Shown: positions 23,501-34,951 of the stretch, in pieces
Numbering within the stretch: position 1 is the stretch's first letter
How the letters are laid out: the number at the start of each line of letters is the position of its first letter
Source: Chamaecyparis obtusa
Taxonomy: Eukaryota > Streptophyta > Pinopsida > Cupressales > Cupressaceae
Direction of reading: 5' to 3'
Assembly: GCA_027943335.1 (NCBI GenBank)
Contig: BSBK01007023.1
Span: 372,001-436,000 of the forward strand
Length of the DNA stretch: 64,000 nucleotides
Translations under genes and position numbers: made by a program
The notes under the pieces: model-generated
The model's database searches: none
Seen by the model: only the letters and a program-made list of their open reading frames with translations
What the model was told of the DNA's origin: nothing

Positions 23501-25032
23501 TTCAATGGCTTTAGCTTATGTCACACTCCATCCTTTGTCAGGGAATAGGTATTCGCACGACCATTATGTACAGCACATCTGTCAAACTACCACGGTCTAC
23601 CCAATAACATATGACATGCATCTATAGAGAGGATATCACATAGTACCTCATCTTGGTACCCGCCGATCTTGAACTTTACCAGGCACTGTTCACTGACCAT
23701 GACCTTGTGGTCATCCTGCACCCAGGCAATCCGATATGGATGTGGGTGTTTCTGTCTCTTGAGCTTCAACTTTGTCACCATCTCTTCTGACACCAAATTG
23801 TCAGTTCTTCCACTATCGATAATCACATCACAGCATTTACCCTCACACTTGCATCTGGTGCGAAACAGGCTCCTCCTTTGCTCAGGTTCATTCTCACCAC
23901 TCAACAGGACTCCTCTGTTAATCAACGTTTCTCCTCTTTCAGCATCTTCAGAATTTGATGATCTGGCATCTTCATCTACATGTGCAACTCTAGCCTGGCC
24001 TTCATTTCTTCTGTCTATTCTACCTTGGCGCTGAGGACATTCAAATGCCCTATGACCTTCTTCTCCACAGTGAAAACATGTTCCAAGGAAGCCACCTCTT
24101 CCAGGTCCTTGTCCTCTTCCTCTTCCTCTCTGATCTCTATTATTCTGATCCTAGAAGCGATTGAAATTATTTCCTCGCTGATTCTGATTGCTACTGGCCT
24201 CATCCTTCCTTTTCAGATCTTCATTTCGGCCATCATATGACCGTCCACCAGATCGTCCACCGTAACCTCTTCCATTTTGTCTGCTCTCAAACTTCTTGTT
24301 CAGCTTTTCCTCTACTTTTAGGGCAAATTTCTATGCCTCTTCAATACTGTTCATTCAAACCAGATTCAGCTCCTCCTGTATGCTTGGCCTTAACCCATTA
24401 AGGTATCAGGCAACTTTCTCCTTATCAGCTTCTGTATGGCCTGTTCTGATGAGAAGTCGGTAGAACTCCTCTGTATACTCCTGAACAGATCTTCCTGCTT
24501 GCTTCAAACTCTGCATTTTCTTCAGTAGGTCAAGTTCATAATCAACAGGAATGAACTGTCGCTTCAATTTATCCACCATCCGATCCCATCTTGTGATTTT
24601 ATCTTTCCCTCTTCTATTTCGCTCCAATTGAATTTCTTGCCACCAGATCTTCGCATGACCTTTCAATCTGGCCTTCGCAAATTTGACCCTATCAGGATCT
24701 TCAACATCTTCATACTCAAAATATTCCTCACATTCATTGATCCAGTCGATCAATTCCTCTGGTTTAAGATTTCCAAAAAATGTAGGAACCTCAATCTTAG
24801 GTCTTTTCCCAATCTTGGAAATCGCCCGAAAAAGTCTTTCTTCCTCCTGGTTCACAATTTCAGCTTCTCCTTCTTGATATTCTTCTTCGGCTTCATCCTC
24901 GCTTTCATCTCTGACATTAAGATTCATTCCTATGCGAATCTCTTCTTGCAATGCTCACACTTGTCTCTGCAGCTCTCTAACCTCAGGTGTCACAACACCA
25001 GGTCTTCCGCCACGTTCTCTTCATGGAGGCAT
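20593..25032 (-). pseudogene. G2 gag-pol of chromovirus type
   Basis: The ATG at 25032-25030 is followed by TGA at codon 4, as in G1. Gag has a capsid region (FAKARLKGHAKIWWQEIQLE) and a zinc knuckle (24037-24078). Protease, reverse transcriptase ([10 protein letters not shown]), RNase H, integrase and the chromodomain start follow. The ATG and terminal TGA (20593-20595) lie 1,479 codons apart, as in G3, so there is no net indel. TAG codons at about 23329, 23587 and 21631 and in the GYH-I block fall at Gln codons of sister copies; TAA at 22402 does too. Confidence 0.92.
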
Positions 25033-25119
25033 TTTCGCGATGCGCGCTGAAACCCTAACCACGGTCCTGGTGCAAACTACCTCATAGTTGGCGATCTATT
25101 TACACACTCAAGAAAACCT

Positions 25120-25131
25120 GCTCTGATACCA
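25120..25131 (-). other. G2 primer-binding site, tRNA-Met type
   Basis: The minus strand reads TGGTATCAGAGC two bases after the 5' LTR end. It is the best-preserved primer site of the chromovirus copies. Confidence 0.93.
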
Positions 25132-25133
25132 CT

Positions 25134-25990
25134 TGATGAAGGGTGCTCCCCTTAATACCACAAACACATAACAGATATAGAGAAACAACAACAAAAATGC
25201 AAGAACAGAAAATTGGCTTCTTATTATCTCCACAAATGTGGAATTACAAACTTTCAGAATTACAATATGCAAAGCCACATGGGCATTCCCTTACAATATT
25301 TTGTAGGACAAAGCCTCGAACTATTACCCAGATCTACTACCCAGAACTATTCTGGACTGCCTAAGACAATAATACAGCCTTCCTTATATAGGCAATTTTC
25401 CACCGCTTGGAAGGTTCCAGAATTTTAGCCAATAAGGCCGACCAAACTTAGAATTATTTTATTTTACATTTTATTACATCATAGTCGGCTCAAGATAACC
25501 TTTGAAACCCGAACAAAAATTTTGAAGAAAATTATTTTCTGCCATTTCAGGTGGCCCAACTTCCGAAGACCATAAGTCATCACCAGTTGACCCGCTCGGC
25601 TATTATAACCCCATTTCGGAAATGCCACGAAGTGCTCTATAGGCTTGACTGGCGCAAGCGCTTGTCACCCAAATTTTTGACCTCATCCGGGGCCTCTAAA
25701 GCCTTCAAAACTGAGTTCAAAGTTTCTATACCCTGCTGCCAATACCGAAAACTTTCAATATCTTCCAATATACACTTGATCTGGCAATGAAACTTTACTG
25801 GCAGACTTATATGACCAAAATGAACCTCCAAGAAAGAAATCAGATCATTTTGAGCACATACAAAAATTACCAAAAATAGTAACTTTTCGTAAATAGCAGC
25901 TCTGCACAAAATAACCCTTATTGAATACAAAAATAGAAATATTTTTGGGTGATGCAAGATTGCTCTTACACCCAGGATGCTCCTGCATCA
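25134..25990 (-). repeat. G2 5' LTR (857 bp)
   Basis: It matches the left LTR without gaps and is followed directly by GATGT. A TATA word (CTATATAAG, minus strand) lies near 25384. Confidence 0.95.
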
Positions 25991-25995
25991 GATGT

Positions 25996-26912
25996 CAAGT
26001 TTGGTTTACTGAGAAAACGTGTCTGATTAAAGACAAAGATGGAAATTTGATTGGTACTAGATCTAGAACTGAAGGTAATGTATTTCGGTTGAATCCTACT
26101 GAGATGAAATTCTTGATTACTAAGATTGATGACAGTTGGTTATGGCACAAAATATTTTGTCATATAAACTTTGATAACATTGTGAAAGTGAGTACTACAC
26201 TTGCAGTAAGAGATTTACCTAAAATTATGAAGCTTACTAACATGATTTTCAAAGAATGTGTGATGGCTAAATAGAAGAGAAGCTCATTCACCAACAAGAA
26301 GTTTACAACAATAGAGAAGTTGGAGATTGTTCATACAGACTTAAGAGGTCCTACAAGGACTAGATGATTCTATGGAGAAAGGTATTTTATGATTCTTGTT
26401 GATGACTTTACAAGAATGATGTGGATTGCATTTCTTAAAGAAAAATATGAAGCATTTGATAGGTTTAAGAACATTAAGAATAAAGTTGAGAATGAATCTA
26501 GAATGAAGATTAAATGTTTCAGATCAGATAGAGGTGGAGAATATAATTCTAAAGAAATTAACATCTTTTGTGAAGTTAATGGTACTAAGAGACAATTTTC
26601 ACCCCCTAGGACACCTGAACAAAATGGTATTGCAGAAGGGAGAAACATATTAGTGGCTAAAGAAGCAAGAGCTATGTTATTTGAGAATGACTTAGCAAAG
26701 ATATTCTAGAAAGAAGTAGTGAACATAGCGGTGTATACAATGACTAGAGTACAAATCAAAGCACACAGACAAGACACCTTATGAACTATGGTTTGGACAT
26801 GAACCATCAGTTAAGTATTTTAAAATTTTTGGAAGCAAATGTTATATTAAGAGAGATGATGACATTGGAAAGTTTGATCCTAGAAGTGATGAAGGTATAT
26901 TTCTTGGATATT
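25996..26912 (+). pseudogene. Copia-2 protease end and integrase
   Basis: After the G2 insertion the frame continues QVWFTEKTCLI, then the integrase zinc segment (WLWHKIFCHINFDN ... KECVMAK). The core has first Asp in VHTDLRGP, second in CFRSDRGGEY and Glu region in PRTPEQNGIAE. TAG or TGA interrupts after VMAK, TRTR and KIF, and later sequence shifts frame (about 26710-26900). Confidence 0.88.
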
Positions 26913-26914
26913 CA

Positions 26915-28000
26915 TTGAAGAGAAAAGCCTATAGATGTTACAATAAGAGAACTAAGACTATTGTTGAGATCGAAAATGTAAAAGTTGATGAAAAGTTCAA
27001 AATTCAAGAAAGAATGCTTGATTATGAATCAGATGAAGGAACTCATTCTAGACCTAACCCTGAGACTACTAAATTATTTTATAAAACTAACAGTGATTTG
27101 TTGAATGAAAGCCACTATGAGGTCATTGAAGAACTGGCACCTAAAGTAAGATCTAAGACAGTGATACCTAACAGGAATCTATCAAGGAATCATCCTTATG
27201 AATAGATTATTGGAAGCATAGACAAAGGAGTTCAAACTTGAAATAAGGTACAAGAATAGTTATGTTTGATTTCTCAAATTGAACCTAAATCTACTAGAGA
27301 AGCTTGTGAAGATGAACATTGGATTAAAGCTATGAAAGAACTAGATCAGATTGAAAAGAAAAAGACATAGGAATTGGTCCCTAGACCTAAAGATAAGAAT
27401 GTTCTAGGAATAAAATGGGTATTCAGAAACAAGAAGAATGAAAAAGGAGTAGTAAGAAACAGAGCAAGATTGGTATGTAAAGGATACTCACAGCAAGAAG
27501 GAATTGACTATGAAGAAAAATTTTCACCAGTAGAAAGAATTGAAGAAGTAAGAATTTTTTTGGCCTATGCAGCTTTTAATAAATTCAAAGTGTATCAGAT
27601 GGATGTGAAGTTAGCATTTCTGAATGGAGAATTGGAAGAAGTTTACATTGAGTAACCTAAAGGTTTTCCTTTAACTCAAGAAGGAGACATGGTACGTAAA
27701 TTGAAGAAAGCTTTATATGGACTGAAACAAGCACCTAAAACTTGGTATGTGAGATTGGATAAGTATTTTTTGAAATTAGGATTTACTAAAGGCACAATTG
27801 ATAGCAACCTGTATACAAAAGAAATTGAAAATGGTTTGTTGGTTGTAGTAATTTTTGTTGATGATATTATCTTTGGAGGAGAAGATGAAGCCAGTGATAA
27901 TTTGTAGATGAAATGAAGACTGGATTTTAAATGAGTATGATTGGTGAAATGAAATAATTTTTAGGATTATAGATAACATAGCATAGTGATGGTATCTTTA
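26915..28000 (+). pseudogene. Copia-2 linker and reverse transcriptase
   Basis: A charged linker follows the integrase. Reverse transcriptase blocks are [43 protein letters not shown] and [12 protein letters not shown]. The catalytic FVDD is at 27854-27865. Stops include TAA after VYIE and TAG after DNL. The adjacent sequence matches SMIGEMK-FLGL of Copia enzymes. Confidence 0.9.
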
Positions 28001-28809
28001 TAAGTTAGACAAAGTACTTGAATGATTTATTGAAGAGATTTGGAATGGAGAACTGCAAACTAGTTGGAACACCTATGGTAACTAGACATAAGTTATCTAG
28101 CATAGATGAGACTCCTGCAGTGGGACAAAAGAAGTACAGATGTATGATTGGAGGATTGTAGTATTTGACTCATACAAGACCTGATATAACACATTCAGTT
28201 GGAATTGTAGCAATATTTCAAGCTAAACCTAGAGAATCACATTATGCAGTAGTAAAGAGGATACTAAGGTACTTAAGAGGCACAATTGAGTATGGATTAT
28301 GGTATGAAAAATCTGATGATTTTACCCTATGTGCATATACAGATGCTGATTGGGGAGGTAGTATTGATGATAAAATGAGCACAAGTGGTGGAGCATTTTT
28401 CCTTGGAGGAAGATTGGTTTCTTGGCAAAGCAAGAAGTAGAATTCTATTTCATAAAGAATAGTAGAAGAAGAGTATGTAGCAGCAGCAAACAATTGTAAC
28501 CAGATAATTTGGATGAATCAAATGTTCAAGGATAATGGAATAAAATTTATTGAGCTTATTTTTATACATTGTGATAACACCAACATAGTTAGTATGTCTA
28601 AGAACCATGTGTTACATTCTAAGACAAAGAATATAGACATAAAGTATCATGTAGTGAGAGAGAAATTAGTAGAGAAAGAAGTCAGACTTAAGTACATGAG
28701 CACAAAGGAGAAGATTGAAAACATATTTAAAAAACCTTTTCCTAAGGATACATTTGAGTATTTGAGAGGTATGCTTGGGGTTATGCCCCAGCCTACTTTT
28801 AAGAAGTGA
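28001..28809 (+). pseudogene. Copia-2 RNase H and Pol C-terminus
   Basis: Blocks are VKRILRYLRGTIEYGLWY, YTDADWGGS, MSTSGGAFFLGGRLVSW and CDNTNIVSMSKNHV. The end block KYMSTKEKIENIFKKPFPKD closes Pol before the stop near 28807. TAG and TAA interrupt after SKK and IS. Confidence 0.9.
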
Positions 28810-29192
28810 TGTAGATTGTTACATCTATCTAGTGGTATATGAGCCCTATTTTTATTTTGGACTAGATGTTGGTACTTCCTCTATGGGGGAGTATGTGTAT
28901 TTGAGCTGAGTCATGAGGACTCTAGTGAATGTATTTTCTGAATAGTGTCTTTTGACATTCAAGTTGTTGTTGACATAATCATGAAATTTATGTCATTGAT
29001 GTCAATGGGGGAGAAGCATACATGAAAAACCATTTGAAACATATGTTGGAGAGAACTGAATAGGAAAACAAAGCAAGATTTGATTAATGAAGAAGATTTG
29101 AATAATTTTCAGATTAGCAGTGTTGCAGTGATTGGATTTATGGAACTTGGATTTTTTTCATCTATGTTTCCATCAATGCCAATGGGGGAGAT
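28810..29192 (+). other. Copia-2 3' leader with multiple polypurine tracts
   Basis: No gene is present. GGGGGAG tracts lie at 28883-28891, 29004-29013 and 29181-29190. The last is next to the 3' LTR and is the expected plus-strand primer. The layout parallels Copia-1 and Z. Confidence 0.8.
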
Positions 29193-30365
29193 TTTTAGGA
29201 ATGAATTCTAAATATATCCTATGGGGGAGTATTAGTAGCCATTTTGTAGCAGGTTTTGTTGCATTCATGACTATGATTGTTATTGATGTCAACACAGTGA
29301 TCTACTAAAGATTAGCAGAGAAGTAGAAGATGTTTGAGTTAACGCACTTGGGATATTGGAGATGAACCTATGTGGAGTTGGGGAATTACTCTATGATTTG
29401 TTATAAGATCATGGTTAATAGCATATATAGTAATTCATTTATTCATGGAACTTATGAGGAAATTAATGGAAGCAGTATTCAGGCAATGTTCCTAAGTAGC
29501 AGTTTGTGGAAATCAGATGATATCTCCTAATCAAGATGGAATCTGGTTATGCATAGTTAGAGAGAAGTTGGAAACATGTTGATAGTGACTTGGTTGATAG
29601 AAAAAGATCTAAGGTTGCATGAGTGAAGAATTATATTGATTGGAAGTCGACAATTTTGTGTAATTTTGATGTAACGTGTGGAAAGTTTTATTTTGTAATT
29701 TGTATGTTGACTAATTTTTAATTACTTGAGTGTGGTGTAAATGAAGGAATTTATTCCTTTTTTTAATGTGGAATGTAATGAATGTAAGTGTATTGTGAAA
29801 GAAAAATTATAAAAGGAGGATATGCGAAGTACTGAGATTTGGTATTAAGAGGAGTTGGTGTGATTTGGCATAGTCAGAGGAGTATTGGATTGTTGAGGTG
29901 AGTAATCTTTTGATATTATTCTATTGAGTAATACAAAGATTAGTTGGATAGCGAGTTCAGTGATCTTACCCTGAAGCTTTTTGGGAAGTGGTCCCTTCTA
30001 TCTTCTATAACTCCTAACAAAGTTAGAATATTTTAATAGGGATTCAAAATCTCCTAATAGGGATTCATATGTACTAAATGTATTTCATAAGACTCCTAAT
30101 AGAGTCCATCATTTCACAAGGAATATTCATATTAGTGCATCTTTTTTTTGCATCATTCCCACTAGGGTTTACTCTTTGATCAAGAGGTTCCCTAGTCAAC
30201 ATATCTTGTGTCATTGTGTTATTGTGTATGCATATCTTTTTGTGGTTTTTGGTTGCATTGCTTACATGGTTAAAATCTATTAAGGTTGATAAAAGTTATA
30301 ATTATCTGATAACTAATTCACCTACCCCCCCTCTCAGTTATCTTGGTGGACTTTACTTTCTAACA
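29193..30365 (+). repeat. Copia-2 3' LTR (1,173 bp)
   Basis: It begins TTTTAGGAATG (first G of TGTTAGG mutated) and ends TTTCTAACA, followed by AAGGA. It keeps a block of about 240 bases near its 3' end that the 5' LTR lacks. Confidence 0.93.
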
Positions 30366-30416
30366 AAGGACATGCTCAAGAAAATAAAAATCTAATCAGA
30401 AGATCTACTAAATCCA

Positions 30417-30609
30417 AATGGCCACAAAGGCCCACCAAAGAAAAAGAAAAATGTGATACATCCCAATGGCCTCAAAGGCCCACCAAAGAAAAATAAAAAT
30501 CCACTACATCCTAATGGCCACAAAGGCCAATCAATGAGAAATAAAAATATGCTGCATCCCAATGGCCATGAAGGCCCACCAAAGAAAAATAAAAAACTAT
30601 GTGGATCCC
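30417..30609 (+). repeat. 48-bp tandem repeat, four copies
   Basis: Units start at 30417, 30465, 30513 and 30561 (aatggccacaaaggcccacc...). The period of 48 bases equals 16 codons and encodes QWPQRPTKEKEKCDTS-type repeats, with TAA stops in later units. It directly follows the Copia-2 insertion site, in phase with the frame upstream of Copia-2. Confidence 0.88.
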
Positions 30610-31336
30610 AAAGAAAATGGATGTAATGCATCTAAAATAAACATACATGATGGCATCCAAGTTTCAAGTCCAACAACTACTCATCCCCTCCTCCATATCC
30701 TAAATCTATTTTGGGTCTTTATGTCTCAAAATCTTCTATCATAACTCATCCATCATATTTTCATGTACCTTCCACTTTCCATCCACTTCATCCACCTAAC
30801 TCACAACATGTGCCAATGTTCATCCTAACAACATCCCCCTATCATGATCACTTTCCATCATTCCATTCAAGAACTTTCTACAAGCATATCCCTCACCCCA
30901 TTCATATCTCTAATATACCCCATCTCATCCATTCTTTTACAAAATCCATCCATCCTAATAAGGTTGTACAAACATCTAGTTAGAAAAAGTCAAAAAATCA
31001 AGAAAAACATATCAAAAAAAAAGAAAAGAGAAAAGCATTAGTCCAGTGGTAAAAACTTGGCAATTCAAGTGCCTTGGAAAAATACCATGGTGCAAAACTT
31101 GGCAAACATGCATCATGTGTAATCCCTCCATCCAATTCTGCTATGCAATTAGGGGAAATTTCCTTAGCACTTCTTATCTGACATCTCCTCCATTGCACTT
31201 GTCTCTTCACCTCCTTCATCCTCCTTTGGATCTTGATACAAAAATAGAGACCACCTAGTATACATGCTTTTAGACACCTTTCTGTATCCATTTCCCCATT
31301 ACCAATCTTCATTCATTGACTATCCTATCTTCCATT
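30610..31336. other. continuation of low-complexity host sequence
   Basis: Proline/serine-rich degenerate sequence like 15217-17289 continues, including another KSI-LGLYVSK-type word near 30709. Reading frames are short and broken. Copia-3 is inserted at its end. Confidence 0.5.
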
Positions 31337-32645
31337 TGTTAGGAATAGTCCCAAGAGATAACTGAGAGGGGGGGGGGGGTGAATCAGTTATCTATAATTT
31401 TCAATTCTTTATCCACTTAAGTATACTTAAACATTAAGCATAAAAACAATGAAAGAACACTTGATCACAACACCAATAATTGCTTACAAGGAAACCCAAA
31501 TAGGTGAAAAAACCACTAGGAATTGACGCCCACTAATAAACTACACTAGTGTATAACCATCCTTGTTAAAAGATCTTACAACCCTGTTAGGAGTTGATCT
31601 TTAAAATGAAATTAGTATAGTAACCTGGTCAAAGGTCAGACCCTAATAGGATTCTTTTATGATTGACCCTATTAGAGGTGATGATGTACTATTTGAGAGC
31701 TCACTGCTCAAAGGGGTGAAGGCTGCAACCTTCTGAATAATAGTTACACACTATATCTAGATCTTGGTGAGCTATGAGGTAGACCTACTATCTTGACTAG
31801 TTCCAATGAATAGAGTATACTCTTTACTTGGTCACATAGACCTTTTGCTGATGGCTCAACACTTCACACTCTTTGCTCTGCTCTTGTCTTTTAACTCTGA
31901 ACCATGTCTTAGCAATCACAAATGGATACCTATAAATATATTTCCTCTAAATGATATAATCAAGTTAGCCTATTAGAACCACCTTTAAATAATATTAGAT
32001 AAACCATAACACTCTCTAATAACATTTCTATTAGATCTACTAAGCATACAACACAAGCTAGGACCTGTCCAAATCAATAAGTGTATACACATGCTACACA
32101 CTATTGGCTCTACCAAATTAACTAATACTTTCTCCTCAAGTTGAATTACATCATGCATTCTTAACCAAGAATTCATAACACTTCTCCAATCACTAATCCA
32201 AGCACACATGCCATAATGATAGGCACAACTCTTGTACTAATATAATATATGTTGGCTCTTCTAGATAAACATAGGAAACTACAACTGGTGAATATTGACT
32301 TCATATCTTCACTTCTACTACACATTAGACTCTACATCCATGAATGGAAAAAAATTAACATATCTCCATCACATATCCAAAGGCTCAAGGCTCCATGATA
32401 ACTATATGGACAATCACACATAGAACATTTCCTGTAACTCTATCAGGAACACTACTGACACAAACTACTACATAACTGTCTTTACTAATAGTTAATATTT
32501 GTGTCCATGATATCATGCTGATAACATGTCCATGCTACATATACTCAAAGCTTACTACATAAGTCTTCCACACATGCTACTTTTCATATGTTTTCATCAA
32601 TGACAAACATAGAGTCAACACTGGCTTGATGGAAAATCTCCAACA
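31337..32645 (-). repeat. Copia-3 3' LTR (1,309 bp)
   Basis: On the plus strand it starts tgttaggaatagtcccaaga and ends ggaaaatctccaaca. Both termini are intact (TGTTGG...CTAACA on the minus strand). A G-run of about ten bases at 31369-31378 is the complement of the C-rich box. The left flank CCATT is a candidate target duplication. Confidence 0.92.
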
Positions 32646-32916
32646 ATCTCCCCCTTTGGCATTGATGGCAACATATGGAATGAAAAACACCACCAATCCA
32701 AATGATCAATTATTTTATAATATTCTCCATTTCCTCATAAAAAATCCCCCAAGGATGAATCCTCCATCTATTGCAATATCCTTTCATATTCTCCATTGAA
32801 GTGCTTACATGACTGAATACTACTCCGTCTTACTGCTATATATTAGTCCTCCTTAATTTTTTATGTACTCCCCCTTTAATTATATTTTTCATGACTATAT
32901 ACTACTCCCCCTTTGA
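32646..32916 (-). other. Copia-3 multiple polypurine tracts
   Basis: On the minus strand CAAAGGGGGAG-type tracts lie at 32649-32658, near 32869-32880 and at 32905-32915, plus a weaker one near 32745. The first is next to the LTR. The pattern matches Copia-1. Confidence 0.78.
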
Positions 32917-32989
32917 CATCAATGGAAAAGGGTGCCAAACATTTAAGCTTCAGTACTACATTTGAAGTAGAGTAGTCAACCATCCATCA

Positions 32990-34539
32990 ATTGCTAAGGA
33001 CTGATGCTCTTTCCACTTTTTCTAAGCAGAACCAGGGAAGGGAATCACTCCTAGCTTCTCCCTGAGATACTCAAAAGTATCCTTTGGTAAGGGCTTTATG
33101 AATATATCTACTAGCTCATTCTTTGTATTTATATAATGGAATTAACTTCTTTCTCTGCCACTTTCTCTATTAGGAAGTGATACTTAATCTCTATGTGCTT
33201 TGTCTTTGCATCCATCACAAGGTTCTTTGACATGTTGATAGTGCTAGTGTTATCACAATGAATAATAATAGGATAATCAATATGAATTCCAAATTCTTTT
33301 ATCATATGTTTGATCCAAACAATTGTAGAAAAATTCAAGGTTGTTGCAACATACTCTTCTTGTGTTGTTGACTGACAAATATAATTCTACTTCTTGCTTG
33401 TCCAAGTGACAAGTCTATCACCAAGAAATACTGCTCCTCCTGATGTACTCTTTCTATCATCCAGGCATCTTGCCCAATCTGCATCTGTATACAAATGAAG
33501 CTCAACATTCTTTGAGTTAGGATACCATAGACCATAATCTATAGTGCCCTACAAATATATAAATATTCTCTTTACTACCATGAGGTGACTTTTTTTAGGC
33601 TCTACTACAAATCTTCCAACTATGCCAACTGCATTAGAAATATCAGGTTTAGTTTGAGTAAGATATATGAGTTTACCAATCATAGACTTGTGCAATGTTA
33701 TATCTACTATTAGAGAATCATCTTATCTTGTAAGTTTTCATCCTATTATCATAGGTATACCCACTAGCTTACAATTATCCATCTTGAACTATTTCAATAT
33801 CTCTTTCACATATTTAGACTAATTAATTAAGATATTTTTCTTTGTCTATTGTACATTTAATCCCAAAAAGTATTTTATAGGTCCAATCATGCTCATCTTA
33901 AACTCTCTACATCTTCTTAGCAAATTATGCACTAAGTTTGTCATTACCCCCAAAGATAATGTCATCAACAAATATAGCTTCAAGTAGTAAACCTTCAGAT
34001 GTCTCTCTGATAAATAGATCACAATCTGTTGCTCCTTTCTTAAATCCAATTTTTGTTAGATATCCATCAAGTCTCTCCTACCAAGCTCTAGGGGCTTTCT
34101 TAAGTCCATAGAGGGATTTCTTCAATCTGCATACCATATCAGGCTTGTCTAATAGGGTGAATCCTTCTGGCTTGTCAATGTATACTTCTTCCTTTAACTC
34201 TCCATTCAAGAATGCTGACTTAACATCCATCTAATAAAATTTGAAGTTTTTGAATGTTGCATAAGCTAGAAACAACTTAATAGCTTCTAATCTTCTCATA
34301 GGTGCAAATGTGTCTGAATAATCAATACCTTGTCTTTGCACATATCACTTACATACAAACCTTTCTTTATTACTTACTACTATACCATCTTCATTCATCT
34401 TGTTTCTAAATATCCACTTTGTTCTAATCACATTTTTATCACTCGGTCTTGGGACCATTTCCCAAGTATCATTCTTAATAATCTAATCTAGTTCTTCTTT
34501 AATAGCATCATGCCAATCTGAATCATTACATGCATCTTT
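32990..34539 (-). pseudogene. Copia-3 reverse transcriptase and RNase H
   Basis: Minus-strand blocks include [58 protein letters not shown], then RNase H (YTDADWARC, DDRKSTSGGAVFLG) and the CDNTSTINMSKN region. Several stops and frameshifts occur, for example near 33850-33900. It is the sister of the Copia-1 sequence and more decayed. Confidence 0.88.
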
Positions 34540-34951
34540 TGTTAGAAATAGGGAATACTAAGAGGGGGGGGTGAATCAGTATTCTACAAACTTTATCTTT
34601 TGCCCAATTATGGATATAATAGATTATCTTTATACATGCATAACATAAGAAACTAAACAATATTCATAACAATAAAGAACTCATAACACATGATATGTTC
34701 TTGAGGAAACCTTGGCCAAGGGAAAAGCCCGGTGGGGATGGTACCCACAAAGATCCACTAATCAAAAGTATCTTGTTAAGGATATTGACCCTATTAGGAG
34801 TCTATAAAATATGTCTAATGTATCAATCCTAGTTAAGGAACTATAGGCCTTGATAGAAGCCTCAACCCTATTAGGAGTTGTAGATACAAAAATATGATTA
34901 CAAGATGAGCCCACTGCCCAAACAAGTAATATACAATGTAGGTCAAGGTAC
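34540..34951 (-). mobile_element. X: partial Copia-type LTR inserted in Copia-3
   Basis: The sequence starts TGTTAGAAATAGGGAATACTAAGAGGGG, which is the complement of an LTR end with the C-rich box. It breaks the Copia-3 reading frame at 34540. After 412 bases it is itself interrupted by the LTR of G6. The flanking TCTTT (34535-34539) is a candidate duplication that cannot be checked in the window. Confidence 0.7.

Larger units (their letters stand above)
19629..25990 (-). mobile_element. G2: complete Ty3/Gypsy chromovirus inserted in Copia-2
   Basis: The copy is 6.36 kb, same family and orientation as G1, with both LTRs of 857 bp. By my hand alignment the LTRs differ at about 20 positions with no gap, about 2.3 percent, and about 16 of these are transitions. 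This implies a fairly young insertion for so decayed a region. The gag-pol frame has the same length as in G3. Confidence 0.95.
17295..30365 (+). mobile_element. Copia-2: full-length Ty1/Copia element containing G2
   Basis: Both LTRs, the tRNA-Met primer site, gag, protease, integrase, reverse transcriptase, RNase H and polypurine tracts are present in Copia order, bounded by AAGGA duplications. Without the nested chromovirus the element is about 6.7 kb. It is a different family from Copia-1 by LTR sequence but shares the C-rich LTR-end box. Stops and frameshifts make it defective. Confidence 0.95.
31337..34539 (-). mobile_element. Copia-3: Copia-1-family element, minus strand, 3' part
   Basis: A 3' LTR, polypurine tracts, RNase H and most of the reverse transcriptase are visible on the minus strand and match Copia-1 closely. 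At 34540, in the codons matching KDACNDSDW of Copia-1, another LTR (X) interrupts it. The rest of Copia-3 must lie beyond the window. Confidence 0.9.

Noticed and set aside
30392..30631. Minus-strand open frame with repeated FFGGP-PLGC words
   Set aside because: It is the antisense shadow of the 48-bp tandem repeat.
31036..31110. tRNA-like start (gcattagtccagtggtaaaa)
   Set aside because: No cloverleaf, anticodon stem or T-loop consensus follows.
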